Positions 1-9,205 of a stretch of 64,000 nt of DNA are shown one piece after another. The stretch is from Cellvibrionaceae bacterium (GTDB lineage Bacteria; Pseudomonadota; Gammaproteobacteria; Pseudomonadales; Cellvibrionaceae). Numbering within the stretch: position 1 is the first letter of the stretch; every line of letters starts with the position of its first letter. Below the pieces are notes generated by a model. It ran no database searches. It was not told the DNA's origin and was given only the letters and a program-made list of their open reading frames with translations. The position numbers and the translations under genes were made by a program. The stretch is taken from the NCBI GenBank assembly GCA_021151695.1, contig JAGKWU010000016.1, positions 1 to 64,000 of the forward strand. The letters run 5' to 3'.

Positions 1-566
1 TCGCGCATGGCTTCATTCATGGCATCTTTCAGGGTGCGTGAACCGGAGGTTACAGAGAACACTTCCGCGCCCAGCAACTTCATGCGGTATACGTTCAATG
101 CTTGACGCTTGATATCTTCTGCGCCCATATAAACACGGCATTTCAAACCCAGACGCGCCGCTACAGTTGCTGTGGCAACACCATGTTGACCTGCGCCAGT
201 CTCAGCAATTACGCGGGTTTTGCCGGTAAATTTCGCCAATAACGCTTGGCCAATGGTGTTATTAACCTTGTGTGCACCTGTGTGGTTAAGGTCTTCACGC
301 TTCAAAAAAATCTGCGCGCCACCCAGTTCACGAGTCCAGCGCTCAGCAAAATACAAGGGGGATGGACGACCAACGTAGTGGGCCAGGTCTTTATCGAATT
401 CAGCCTGGAAAGCGGGATCATCTTTCGCACTGTTATAAATGGATTGCAGCTCATCCAATGCGTGGATCAATGTCTCGGAGACAAAGCGGCCACCGAACTG
501 GCCGAAATGGCCTTCGGCATTGGGAAAACTGCTGTAATCAATAGCGGAATACTTAGTGTCGCTCAC
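1..566 (-). CDS. trpB: Tryptophan synthase beta chain, partial (N-terminal part)
   Basis: TrpB condenses indole with L-serine to make tryptophan, the last step of the pathway, as part of the alpha2-beta2 complex in the cytoplasm. About 188 N-terminal residues are present; the gene runs off the left edge, so roughly half of a normal 400-residue chain is missing. The GQFGGRFV opening and the PLP-lysine motif HTGAHKVNN are visible. I start it at GTG 564-566, which has AGAAGG nine bases upstream; the product begins MSDTKYSAIDY. It lies 34 bases downstream of trpF on the same strand, consistent with a trpFB unit. Identity is secure; the 3' half cannot be judged. Confidence 0.95.
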   Translation of the reverse strand, partial: MSDTKYSAIDYSSFPNAEGHFGQFGGRFVSETLIHALDELQSIYNSAKDDPAFQAEFDKDLAHYVGRPSPLYFAERWTRELGGAQIFLKREDLNHTGAHKVNNTIGQALLAKFTGKTRVIAETGAGQHGVATATVAARLGLKCRVYMGAEDIKRQALNVYRMKLLGAEVFSVTSGSRTLKDAMNEAMR

Positions 567-600
567 TGCTATATACCTTCTGTTAGATTCGGCTAATCGC

Positions 601-1221
601 TCAGGCATTCCTGGCGTTATGAATAAATTGGTCGATTTTTTCTTTATCTTTTTTGCCCGGCGCTGACTCTACACCACCACTTACATCCACCCCGTAAACA
701 CCGGTCGCCTGTATGGCTGCTGCAACATTGACGGGTGTCAGGCCACCTGCCAGCACCAGGGGGCGCAGAGATTGAGCAGGCACTCGCTGCCAGTCAAAGG
801 TTTCGCCAGTGCCGCCGGGAATTCCGGGGCGGTAGGCATCCAGCAAAATACCGGATGCACTTGGGTATTCATTAATCGCGGCTACCACATCCAACTCGGG
901 ACGCATGCGTATGGCCTTCATATAGGGACGCTGGAACTGTTCGCAATACTCGCGTGATTCATCGCCATGGAATTGCAACAACTGCAGACCGGCAACCGCC
1001 GCAGCCGCGCGCACAAACTCCGGTTCAGCGTCGACAAACAACCCCACCAACGTGACAAAAGGGCCCAAAGCGGCTGCAATTTCCGTCGCCTGCTCCAGAG
1101 TCACCGCACGAGGACTTTTTGAATAGAACACCAAACCTATGGCATGGGCACCGGCTCGCACCGCTGCAAGGCCGTCGGCAACCGAGGTAATTCCACAAAT
1201 TTTGATGCGTATGCTATTCAC
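601..1221 (-). CDS. trpF: Phosphoribosylanthranilate isomerase
   Basis: TrpF carries out the Amadori rearrangement of phosphoribosylanthranilate to CdRP in tryptophan synthesis. The 206-residue single-domain TIM barrel has the usual length. The diagnostic KICGIT motif near the N-terminus carries the catalytic cysteine. The C-terminal GVDVSGGVES phosphate-binding loop contains the catalytic aspartate. It sits between truA and trpB on the minus strand, the order seen in Pseudomonas-type genomes, and is probably co-transcribed with trpB. Nothing looks broken. Confidence 0.96.
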   Translation of the reverse strand: MNSIRIKICGITSVADGLAAVRAGAHAIGLVFYSKSPRAVTLEQATEIAAALGPFVTLVGLFVDAEPEFVRAAAAVAGLQLLQFHGDESREYCEQFQRPYMKAIRMRPELDVVAAINEYPSASGILLDAYRPGIPGGTGETFDWQRVPAQSLRPLVLAGGLTPVNVAAAIQATGVYGVDVSGGVESAPGKKDKEKIDQFIHNARNA

Positions 1222-1360
1222 TGGCTGGGATTGTCTCTGGCTTGGGCAACGCTTTCGCCACTCAGGCGACCGGAAATAAGGCGGCGATAGTATCAGAATT
1301 TACTGCCAAAAACCGCAAATGACTGAGTTATCACGCAATTGTCCTGGCTCGACCAGCCCA

Positions 1361-2266
1361 TTAGTTCGCCAACTCAGCGGCAAATCCACCCACTAGCTCG
1401 GGCAAAAATAGCGGGCCTGGCAAGCCTTTAGGCAGCTGAAATTCGGCGGGAAAATCTACCGATACCAGATAAAGACCATAGGGCCTGGCAGTCACTCCAC
1501 CCATGCTGCGATCTTTGGCTGCCAACACTTCACCAACCCAGGAAGGAGGCTTATCCCCTGCCCCAACCGCCATAAGTACGCCGACAATGTTGCGCACCAT
1601 ATGATGTAAAAAGGCATTAGCCTGGACCTCAAGAACAATAAGATCCCCCCGCCGAACCAGGTGCAGGTACTGTATTTCCCGTACCGGACTCTTGGCCTGA
1701 CACTGGGTAGCGCGAAAGGATGTGAAGTCGTGCCGCCCCACCAAATGTGTAGCCCCAGCCCGCATCAATTCGATATTTAGCGGGCGCGATGACCAGGTGA
1801 TCTGATCATGCAGTAAGGCTGACGAGGTTTTCGAATCGGAAATCAAATAACGATAGGTGCGATTGAGCGCACTGAATCGCGCATGGAACTGCGGTGTCAC
1901 ATCTTGCGCCCAGCGCACACCAACCGTATCGGGAAGATGGGGACGCGTCCCCATCACCCAGGCTTTGGCAGGGCGCTTGGCCAATGTATCAAAATGGATA
2001 ACCTGATTAGTTGCATGAACTCCGGCATCGGTACGACCAGCGCAAACCAGCGTTATCTCCTCGTTCGCCACCTTTGATAACGCCTTTTCCAATGCCTGCT
2101 GAACAGTCTTTACGCCATTGGGCTGGGTCTGGAAACCATGATAATCACTTCCTTTGTACTCAATTGCCAAGGCCACACGCTGCATACCCTCAGGCCAAAT
2201 GGTATCCCCTACCACCTCGCCATTACGCGCATACACTTTGCTCTTGGGAATGAAATTCTCACTCAT
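1361..2266 (-). CDS. truA: tRNA pseudouridine(38-40) synthase TruA
   Basis: TruA isomerises uridines 38-40 in the anticodon stem of many tRNAs. The catalytic aspartate is in CAGRTDAGVHA (about residue 80), and the second half holds the RNA-binding repeat with HDFTSFRA and FLHHMVRNIVG. I start at ATG 2264-2266 (MSENFIPKS), giving 301 residues. The frame stays open 20 codons further upstream, but that stretch overlaps a strong hairpin and reads as a spurious hydrophobic run. A still shorter start at the Met of MQRVALAIEYKG would match many family members, so the first 27 residues are uncertain. It follows fimV after a terminator-like hairpin. Confidence 0.94.
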   Translation of the reverse strand: MSENFIPKSKVYARNGEVVGDTIWPEGMQRVALAIEYKGSDYHGFQTQPNGVKTVQQALEKALSKVANEEITLVCAGRTDAGVHATNQVIHFDTLAKRPAKAWVMGTRPHLPDTVGVRWAQDVTPQFHARFSALNRTYRYLISDSKTSSALLHDQITWSSRPLNIELMRAGATHLVGRHDFTSFRATQCQAKSPVREIQYLHLVRRGDLIVLEVQANAFLHHMVRNIVGVLMAVGAGDKPPSWVGEVLAAKDRSMGGVTARPYGLYLVSVDFPAEFQLPKGLPGPLFLPELVGGFAAELAN

Positions 2267-2305
2267 ACAAAATCCAGGAAAATCGAAACCGAAACACAGG
2301 GAGAT

Positions 2306-2345
2306 CAAAACGACAAGGCCCGGCATATTACTATGCCGGGCCTTG
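2306..2345 (-). terminator. Hairpin terminator between fimV and truA
   Basis: A perfect 14-bp stem (2314-2327 pairing with 2332-2345) with a 4-base loop lies just after the fimV stop. On the minus strand it is followed three bases later by a short T run (2306-2309). The T tract is weak, so it may attenuate and not fully stop transcription into truA, whose start codon is only 48 bases beyond the stem. Confidence 0.65.
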
Positions 2346-2371
2346 TATAGGCAGGATTTTTAAATCAGCAA

Positions 2372-5300
2372 TCAAGCATCGATACGCGAAAGCAGATCTG
2401 CCGCCTCCTGACGCTGCTGATCATTACCTTCATGGGCAACTTCCGCCAGTATGTCACGAGCGCCATCGCTATCACCCATGTCTATATAAGCACGAGCAAG
2501 ATCCAGCTTGGTTGCAGCTTCGTCGGCATCAGCCATAAAATCCAACTCATCATCCATGTCCTCATCAGACATATCGGAGGTTTCATCCATAGTGAATTCG
2601 TCGGCAGAAAAATCCGACAACGCTTGCTCAAACAAGTCATCATCGGAAATTTCTTCACTGGACTCAGCCAGGCTCGCATCCAAATTATCAACCACATGAA
2701 CAGCTTGGGACTCAGGTTGATCCTCATCAAGAATTAAACCGGCATTATCCTGGTCATCATCCAGACTGAATTCTGGCACTACAGGATCATCTTGCAGCTC
2801 TGGAGCTGTCTCGCCAGCAAGATCCAACGCCGGCACCTCTTCATCAAGTGCAAGCTCATCATCAAGAGCAACTTCGTCAAAAGCTGCATCCAGATCTTTC
2901 AGAGTGCCACCTTGTGGCTCATCGAAAGACTCAAGATCAAATTCATCCGCATCCAGACTCAGATCTTCAGGCAGCCCATCAAGTGACGCTAACGCCTCAG
3001 GCTCTTCAGTCAACAAGTCATCATCAGAAACTTCGAATGACAACTCCTCATCTGCTGCAAGCTCATCATCCAGCGAATCAAGCTCACCATCAAACGAGAA
3101 GTTATCACCCTCTGGCAAACTCTCCTCAAGCGCCACTTCATCCAGCGCAAGCTCTTCATCAAGCTGCAATTCATCGCCTGCCAACAAATCAGCCGAATCA
3201 TCAAGAGACAATTCATCATCCAACTCAAATGAATCAGCACTTGCAACTACTGCAGCAGGAGCATCCGCATCCAGCTCAGCAAAAGCATCATCAGCTGGCA
3301 AATCTTCAGGCAGACTATCGTCATCCAGTTTCAGATCCAGATCACCCAGCTCATCATCGAAATCAAATTTCGCTGCTGTAGCCGGCTCTGCGGCAAACAA
3401 ATCTTCATCAGTTACATCCAGATCTTTATCAAGCGCTTCCATCTCGTGGTCGAGCGCTTCCAAATCCAGATCATCCACATCCATTTCCAGGTTGAAATCA
3501 TCACCCGGAACATCCGGATTGAAGTCGTCATCAGCAGCTATTTGCGGAGCATTGATACTTTCAACTTCTTTAGCTACAGCACTGGTATCGTCATCCAACT
3601 CATTGAAGTCAAAGCTGAATTCATCATCACTCGAAGACTCCAGATCAGCAGGGAGCGCTTCTTCATCGAGACTATCGAGTGCCAGTGAAATGTCCGACAG
3701 ATCTTCAGCTTTAGAAGCTGGCTCATCAGGCAAATCAAAATCCAGATTGAAATCGTCATCCAGCTGGGCATTAGCTTCTACGACAGGATTATCACTCAAA
3801 TCCATATCGTAATGCGCAGCCGATGGACTCACATCTGCATCATCAAGATCAAGATCGAAACTGAAATCATCGTCCGCCAAAGCATTTGAATGCGCACTGG
3901 ATTGCTCGCCATCATCGAGATCATCCAACTCAAACTCATCTGCGGCCAAAGCAGAGGCCGCAACACCAGCAGCCACGCCTGCTGCCGCTATACCAGAGGC
4001 AGAAACACCAGAAGGATCAAACTCGCCAGCACCATCGATGTTTGCACGCAATTCTGATGCGCGGTTGCGAGTAGCGGCCGATGCCGCTGGCAATATGGCC
4101 GCGTAATGCTTATCGAATTCGGCAAGGTTCTGGGTTTGCGAATAAACTTCGAGGAGTTTCAGGCGAATATCGGTATTGGCCGGATCTTTTGCCAACCCGT
4201 TGAGAAGCATTTCTTCGGCCTGATCAAATTTACCGTAGGCGATATAAATATCAGCCTCGCCCACCACATCACCTGTTTCGGCAACCGCAGTAGTGTCCTC
4301 TTCGTCAAACAAAGACATTTCGTCGATAGGCGCAGACTCGGCGGCTTCATGCTGCTGCTCATCGAAAGCAGCAAAGCTTGGCTCATCTTCATCGAAACTT
4401 GACAGCTCTTTATCTGCTTGAGCCTGGGCTTCCGCATCAGCCTTACGGCGACGCGCCACTACAAAACCAGCCACACCCAAACCGGCAGCACCCAAACCTA
4501 ACCAGGGCGCGTACTCAATCAGCTTATCAACCAGCGTTGGCTCTGGCGGAGGAGGTATAACAATTTTCTTGGGCTTTGGAGCTGGCTTGGCAGCTTCAGG
4601 GGTCGCCGAAGGAACCACACTTGAAGCAGCATCAGCAGCTGCCATTGAGGACGCCTGAACCGAAGAGGCAACCGCAGCCACAGAAGCCGGGGCTGTTTTT
4701 TCCGCAGCGACTGTACCGGTCGCTGCATCTTTCGCTGGTGCAGCTTTGGTATTTGCATCTGTCTTTGCAGCGTTTAACTGCATAGCACGCAATTTTTCAT
4801 TGCTAACATCAACCAGACGCTGCATGGTTTTCACTTGCTCTTCCAAGTCATGCACACGGGAAGAGAGCTCGGTTTTTTCTGATTTAGCTTTATCCAGCTC
4901 TTCCAGAGCTGAAGCCAATTCGTTTTCAAGTGCGCGACCTGAACCTTTATTGGCACCACTGCCCTGCCCACCTGCACCGCCGGTAGCAGATGGCGCCTGC
5001 AACTTAACGCGACCGGATGCAGGCTCAGCAGAACGCTTTCCGCTGCTGGTACGACTGGTTGCATCCAGCTGGGCGCCGAGAGACGAGTCTGCCGTCGCAT
5101 TTGGCTGGCCAATCTGGGCATTGAATTGGCGAACAGCTTCACTTTTGGAGACTGAATTGACTTCAGTAGCGTCAGGAACACGCAACACCTGACCTTTCTT
5201 GATCAGATTGATGTTGCCATTAATAAAGGCATCCGGATTAAGGCGCTGGAGCGCCAGCATGGTTTGATGCACGCTGACTGAAGAGTCAGGGCGCACTGCC

Positions 5301-5935
5301 AAGGCAATCTCCCAGAGCGTATCGTTTTTACCAACAGGTCCGTAAGTGCCAGACGACTTTGCAGCTTTGGCCGTTTTATCTTGCTCGGCAATGATATCGG
5401 GCTTTTCTTCGGGTGCAGCTGACTGGGGCGAGCTAACAGTAGGCTTCTCAACTGGAGGCGGGCTTACCTTGGCTGCCGGCGCATTAGTCTTTGGGGCAGC
5501 TTGCGGTGCCTGTACTGCGGCTGGCGCAGCCTCATCATAGGTTGGCAAATCCATCAAGACTGTATACTCGCGCATGTAGCGACCGGCAGTCCAACGGGCT
5601 TCAACAAGGAAATTAAGGTAGGGTTCGCGAACAGGATTACGTGTAGTCACCCTAACAACAGGACCACCGGGATTATCCAGCGCTACTTCAAACTGGAATT
5701 CAGTATAGAAGTAGACGCGCTCCACACCGTTGCGCTCAAAGTCAGCGGGCGACGCAAGAGAAATCAGGATCTGGTCGGCCGAGAGGTCGCGCGTATCCAA
5801 CAGCTGGATCTCGGCACTGAGCGGCTGATTCAGCGTGGACTTCAGCTTAACCTCACCCAAGCCTAAAGCACTGGCATAATTTGACAGGGCCAAGGAGGCG
5901 AAACCGCAGGCTAAAACCAATTTACGAAGATGCAT
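2372..5935 (-). CDS. fimV: FimV-like pilus assembly / polar hub protein
   Basis: FimV is an inner-membrane peptidoglycan-binding scaffold needed for type IV pilus function and polar organisation in Pseudomonas. The 1187-residue protein has a signal peptide ending near residue 23 (ASALG), a conserved FimV N-terminal domain, and a LysM-like segment (about 195-255). A Pro/Ala-rich stretch and a coiled coil (about 345-390) follow, then one membrane helix near 475-495 (APWLGLGAAGLGVAGF, then an RRRK stop). After that comes a very long Asp/Glu-rich region with FDFDL/LDLDD-like repeats. The last 45 residues (KLDLARAYIDMGDSDGARDIL) are the conserved FimV C-terminal TPR motif. The acidic region makes the opposite strand look Ser-rich and open, which is an artefact. 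Its place between asd and truA is the standard one. Confidence 0.95.
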   Translation of the reverse strand: MHLRKLVLACGFASLALSNYASALGLGEVKLKSTLNQPLSAEIQLLDTRDLSADQILISLASPADFERNGVERVYFYTEFQFEVALDNPGGPVVRVTTRNPVREPYLNFLVEARWTAGRYMREYTVLMDLPTYDEAAPAAVQAPQAAPKTNAPAAKVSPPPVEKPTVSSPQSAAPEEKPDIIAEQDKTAKAAKSSGTYGPVGKNDTLWEIALAVRPDSSVSVHQTMLALQRLNPDAFINGNINLIKKGQVLRVPDATEVNSVSKSEAVRQFNAQIGQPNATADSSLGAQLDATSRTSSGKRSAEPASGRVKLQAPSATGGAGGQGSGANKGSGRALENELASALEELDKAKSEKTELSSRVHDLEEQVKTMQRLVDVSNEKLRAMQLNAAKTDANTKAAPAKDAATGTVAAEKTAPASVAAVASSVQASSMAAADAASSVVPSATPEAAKPAPKPKKIVIPPPPEPTLVDKLIEYAPWLGLGAAGLGVAGFVVARRRKADAEAQAQADKELSSFDEDEPSFAAFDEQQHEAAESAPIDEMSLFDEEDTTAVAETGDVVGEADIYIAYGKFDQAEEMLLNGLAKDPANTDIRLKLLEVYSQTQNLAEFDKHYAAILPAASAATRNRASELRANIDGAGEFDPSGVSASGIAAAGVAAGVAASALAADEFELDDLDDGEQSSAHSNALADDDFSFDLDLDDADVSPSAAHYDMDLSDNPVVEANAQLDDDFNLDFDLPDEPASKAEDLSDISLALDSLDEEALPADLESSSDDEFSFDFNELDDDTSAVAKEVESINAPQIAADDDFNPDVPGDDFNLEMDVDDLDLEALDHEMEALDKDLDVTDEDLFAAEPATAAKFDFDDELGDLDLKLDDDSLPEDLPADDAFAELDADAPAAVVASADSFELDDELSLDDSADLLAGDELQLDEELALDEVALEESLPEGDNFSFDGELDSLDDELAADEELSFEVSDDDLLTEEPEALASLDGLPEDLSLDADEFDLESFDEPQGGTLKDLDAAFDEVALDDELALDEEVPALDLAGETAPELQDDPVVPEFSLDDDQDNAGLILDEDQPESQAVHVVDNLDASLAESSEEISDDDLFEQALSDFSADEFTMDETSDMSDEDMDDELDFMADADEAATKLDLARAYIDMGDSDGARDILAEVAHEGNDQQRQEAADLLSRIDA

Positions 5936-6210
5936 AGGGTGATCCTTTATTATCTCCCGGGCTTAAGGCTAGTTGAACTTTTAGGGATGTTGGGCCTAAC
6001 CGGATGTTGTATGCGGGTACTGCAAAAACCTCGAATAAATCTTCACTATCTTTCGTAAGTATTCATTATAAATAGGTTTTTATCAACACTTAGGCGTCGC
6101 AACCGCAACGCTGGAGCGGACTTTTTGCACATTTTTCAACGCTTTTTATTGAAAAAGTATGATTTAAGCTCCCGAGCCAGTTCCAAACCGCTATTTTTGC
6201 AATACCAAAA
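5936..6210. other. Intergenic region upstream of fimV
   Basis: This non-coding stretch separates the asd terminator from fimV and must hold the fimV promoter. It is AT-rich around 6050-6080 and 6120-6165. I see no convincing sigma-70 hexamer pair, no repeat and no plausible small gene. The fimV start (CAT at 5933-5935) is preceded by a modest AAAGGATC ribosome-binding site. Confidence 0.5.
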
Positions 6211-6247
6211 AATAAAAACCCCCAATAATCTGGCGATTATTGGGGGT
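6211..6247 (-). terminator. asd: Rho-independent terminator after asd
   Basis: A 12-bp perfect stem (6219-6230 with 6235-6246, loop TGGC) is followed on the minus strand by TTTTTATT. It lies 27 bases after the asd stop codon and separates asd from fimV, so fimV probably has its own promoter. Confidence 0.9.
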
Positions 6248-6273
6248 ACTTAAAGCGATTCTTTAAGTTAGGA

Positions 6274-7383
6274 TCAGGCTTCTTTGAGTATGCGCAACAT
6301 ACGACGCAATGGCTCAGCCGCACCCCACAACAACTGATCACCAACGGTGAAGGCTGATAAGTAGTGTGGACCCATATTCATTTTACGCAAGCGACCTACC
6401 GGGATGTTGAGGGTTCCGGTAACTTTTGTGGGAGTCAGATCACGCATGCTGCTTTCGCGATCATTGGGAACCACACTCGCCCACTGGTTGGCATTGGCAA
6501 TCAGCGCTTCGATGTCGGCAATCGGCACATCCTTGTTCAGCTTGATAGTCAACGCCTGGCTGTGACAGCGCATAGCACCGATACGCACGCAAAGACCATC
6601 AACCGGAATTGGATTGCCATCGCGACCGAGGATCTTGTTGGTCTCAGCCTGGCCTTTCCACTCTTCTTTGGATTGGCCGGTTTCCCATTGCTTGTCGATA
6701 TACGGTAACAGGCTGCCCGCCAAAGGATGGCCAAAGTTGGCTTTTGGTAGGTCATCACCACGCATGGTTTCTGCAATGATGCGATCGATTTCGAGGATGG
6801 CAGATTTCGGATCAGCCAGCCTGTCCGCCACAGACGCGTGCAGAGCACCCATTTGCGAAATCAGTTCGCGCATGTTTTGCGCGCCAGCGCCAGAAGCTGC
6901 CTGGTAAGTCATGGAAGAAACCCACTCCACCAGACCAGCATTGAACAGACCACCCAAACCCATAAGCATCAAACTCACGGTGCAGTTGCCGCCGATGTAG
7001 TTTTTAACGCCCTTGGCGATACCGTTTTTGATCACGTCCTGGTTTACAGGATCAAGGATGATAATGGCATCATCTTTCATACGCAGACTGGAAGCCGCAT
7101 CAATCCAGTAGCCATTCCAGCCGGATGAACGCAGTTTCGGGAAAATTTCGTTGGTGTAGTCACCGCCCTGGCAGGTCACAATTACATCGAGTTGCTTCAG
7201 GTCGTCTACGGAATAAGCATCTTTCAATGCGGGCAGGCCGCTGGCAACAGCGGGGGCAGCGCCACCTACGTTAGAGGTGGTAAAAAATACTGGCTCGATA
7301 TCGGCAAAGTCATTTTCAGCTTGCATACGCTCCATCAGAACGGAGCCGACCATACCGCGCCAACCTACAAAACCTACTTTCAT
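6274..7383 (-). CDS. asd: Aspartate-semialdehyde dehydrogenase
   Basis: Asd reduces beta-aspartyl phosphate to aspartate semialdehyde with NADPH, the branch point to lysine, diaminopimelate, threonine and methionine. The product has 369 residues from ATG 7381-7383. It opens with the NADP-binding motif MKVGFVGWRGMVGSVL and carries the catalytic cysteine in GGNCTVSLM. A GTG four codons upstream keeps the frame open, but the ATG matches the usual MKVGFVGWRG start. It is downstream of leuB (90 bases) on the same strand, as in Pseudomonas leuB-asd, and ends in a strong terminator. hom and thrC, which use its product, are elsewhere in this window (35.5-36.8 and 34.1-35.5 kb). Confidence 0.96.
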   Translation of the reverse strand: MKVGFVGWRGMVGSVLMERMQAENDFADIEPVFFTTSNVGGAAPAVASGLPALKDAYSVDDLKQLDVIVTCQGGDYTNEIFPKLRSSGWNGYWIDAASSLRMKDDAIIILDPVNQDVIKNGIAKGVKNYIGGNCTVSLMLMGLGGLFNAGLVEWVSSMTYQAASGAGAQNMRELISQMGALHASVADRLADPKSAILEIDRIIAETMRGDDLPKANFGHPLAGSLLPYIDKQWETGQSKEEWKGQAETNKILGRDGNPIPVDGLCVRIGAMRCHSQALTIKLNKDVPIADIEALIANANQWASVVPNDRESSMRDLTPTKVTGTLNIPVGRLRKMNMGPHYLSAFTVGDQLLWGAAEPLRRMLRILKEA

Positions 7384-7472
7384 TTCATTTCTCACTTAGC
7401 TGATTTAACCCGGCGATTCTACGCTATTTTTTGACGTATTTGACCGCACAACCGCCGGATTTTTATCCAATT

Positions 7473-8549
7473 TTATGCGAGCGCGGCCACAACCGCATCT
7501 CCCATCTCCGTAGTACTGACCTTTTTCATGCCTTCAGTGTAAATGTCGCCGGTGCGGTAACCTTGATCCAGCACCTTGCCTACCGCTACTTCGATAGCAT
7601 CGGCAACCTGCGGATAACCCAACGAATAACGCATCATCATGGATACCGACAGGATGGTCGCCAGCGGGTTGGCGATGTTTTGGCCGGCGATGTCAGGTGC
7701 AGAACCATGGCATGGCTCGTACATACCGCGACCATCTTTGTCCAACGAGGCAGACGGCAACATGCCGATAGAACCGGTCAACATAGCGGCGGCGTCAGAC
7801 AGAATATCGCCAAACATATTGCCGGTTACCAACACGTCGAATTGCTTGGGTGCGCGCACCAGCTGCATAGCAGCGTTGTCCACATACATGTGCGACAGCT
7901 CTACATCGGGATACTCTTTGTGCAGAGTGTCCATGACTTCGCGCCAGAGCATGGTAGCTTCGAGCACATTTGCTTTATCTACGGAACACACTTTACCGCT
8001 GCGCTTACGCGCCATTTCAAACGCGGTACGACCGATGCGGATGATTTCGCTCTCTGAATATTTATAGGTGTTGTAACCCTCGCGCTCGCCGTTTTCCAGC
8101 ACGCGAATGCCGCGCGGCTCGCCGAAGTAAATACCGCCGGCCAGTTCGCGCACAATCAGAATATCCAAACCGGAAACCACTTCAGGTTTCAGCGAAGATG
8201 CATCTACCAATTGCGGGTACAGCAACGCTGGACGCAGGTTTGCGTACAAACCAAGTTGCGAGCGAATTTTCAGCAGACCCTTTTCGGGACGAATGGCGCG
8301 ATCCAATTTATCCCATTTAGGACCACCTACCGCACCGAGCAGAATGGCGTCAGCCTGACGCGCACGCTCCAGCGTAGAATCCGCCAGCGGAACACCGTGC
8401 ACATCAATCGCACAACCACCCATCAATTCGTTTTCGAAAGTCAAACCCAAATCAAATTTGGCATTGACTACATCCAGTACTTTGCGCGCTTCGCGCACGA
8501 TTTCCGGGCCAATACCATCGCCTTCCAGAATTAAAATATGTTTACCCAC
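7473..8549 (-). CDS. leuB: 3-isopropylmalate dehydrogenase
   Basis: LeuB oxidatively decarboxylates 3-isopropylmalate to 2-ketoisocaproate in leucine synthesis, using NAD and a divalent metal. The 358-residue chain has the usual length, with the LEGDGIGPE nucleotide-site opening and the SDAAAMLTGSIGMLPSASL region. It starts at GTG 8547-8549 with AAGGGG nine bases upstream. An ATG inside that leader reads only three more codons before a stop. It is separated from leuD by an unrelated flavin-fold gene, with 52-base gaps on each side. Confidence 0.97.
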   Translation of the reverse strand: MGKHILILEGDGIGPEIVREARKVLDVVNAKFDLGLTFENELMGGCAIDVHGVPLADSTLERARQADAILLGAVGGPKWDKLDRAIRPEKGLLKIRSQLGLYANLRPALLYPQLVDASSLKPEVVSGLDILIVRELAGGIYFGEPRGIRVLENGEREGYNTYKYSESEIIRIGRTAFEMARKRSGKVCSVDKANVLEATMLWREVMDTLHKEYPDVELSHMYVDNAAMQLVRAPKQFDVLVTGNMFGDILSDAAAMLTGSIGMLPSASLDKDGRGMYEPCHGSAPDIAGQNIANPLATILSVSMMMRYSLGYPQVADAIEVAVGKVLDQGYRTGDIYTEGMKKVSTTEMGDAVVAALA

Positions 8550-8601
8550 GAAACATCCCCTTAAAAAATAAAATAATTTTGTAACAATAAGATCTTCCGC
8601 A

Positions 8602-9153
8602 TCATAGATTTTTACTTGCTATGTGCGTAGGCATTCCATCCAGGCTTGTTTGGTTTTTGGCCAGCCAATACTCTTTTATACCTTGATCACCTTTATTGGA
8701 TGCCCAATCATTTAATTGCTCACGCTCGCCAACATAATCAAAAAATGGAACTGCCATGCCGCACGATGTTTGCACCAGATCGACAGTTAAATCGAAAATC
8801 TGCCGCGCGCCCGCAAGCGGATTAAAATGTGCGTAGAGCTCGCTCCATTCAGGGTCATTCAGATGTACGGCACGCGCCGTACCGTACAAGCGCAATATCA
8901 ACGGCTTTGCTTCAAGCGACATAAACATAAGCGTCATCCTCGGCAACTGCTGGATATGCGCCGCTGTTTCATTACCGCTACCAGTAACATTTAACCATAT
9001 GACTTGCGTACTGCTCAGTACACGCAGGGAATCCATACCTTTGGGTGAAATATTGACGCGTCCCGTTTCTGTGGCAGTACCAACAAAAAATATTTTTTGC
9101 TGACCGATAAATTTTTTTAGCTTATCTGACACTTCTAGAAACTGTTGCCCCAT
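8602..9153 (-). CDS. Pyridoxamine 5'-phosphate oxidase-like FMN-binding protein
   Basis: This 183-residue protein has the split-barrel flavin fold of the pyridoxamine-phosphate-oxidase superfamily. It opens with KLKKFIGQQKIFFVGTA, then GRVNISPKGMDSLRVL, the typical first strands. The C-terminal part (SCGMAVPFFDYVGER) matches the putative-oxidoreductase subgroup and not true PdxH. The substrate is unknown. I start at ATG 9151-9153, preceded by AAAGGG seven bases away; a TTG eight codons upstream is a weaker choice. It lies inside the leu cluster between leuD and leuB, same strand, so it is probably transcribed with them. No link to leucine synthesis is evident. Confidence 0.85.
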   Translation of the reverse strand: MGQQFLEVSDKLKKFIGQQKIFFVGTATETGRVNISPKGMDSLRVLSSTQVIWLNVTGSGNETAAHIQQLPRMTLMFMSLEAKPLILRLYGTARAVHLNDPEWSELYAHFNPLAGARQIFDLTVDLVQTSCGMAVPFFDYVGEREQLNDWASNKGDQGIKEYWLAKNQTSLDGMPTHIASKNL

Positions 9154-9205
9154 ACCAACACCCTTTTTACTCCCCAACGTGTACTTAACAAATCAACATG
9201 AAATG

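Noticed and set aside
2904..3812. A 302-codon Ser-rich open frame on the plus strand
   Set aside because: It is the antisense of the FimV Asp/Glu-rich region; GAx/GAT codons read backwards give Ser codons. No ribosome site and no recognisable domain.
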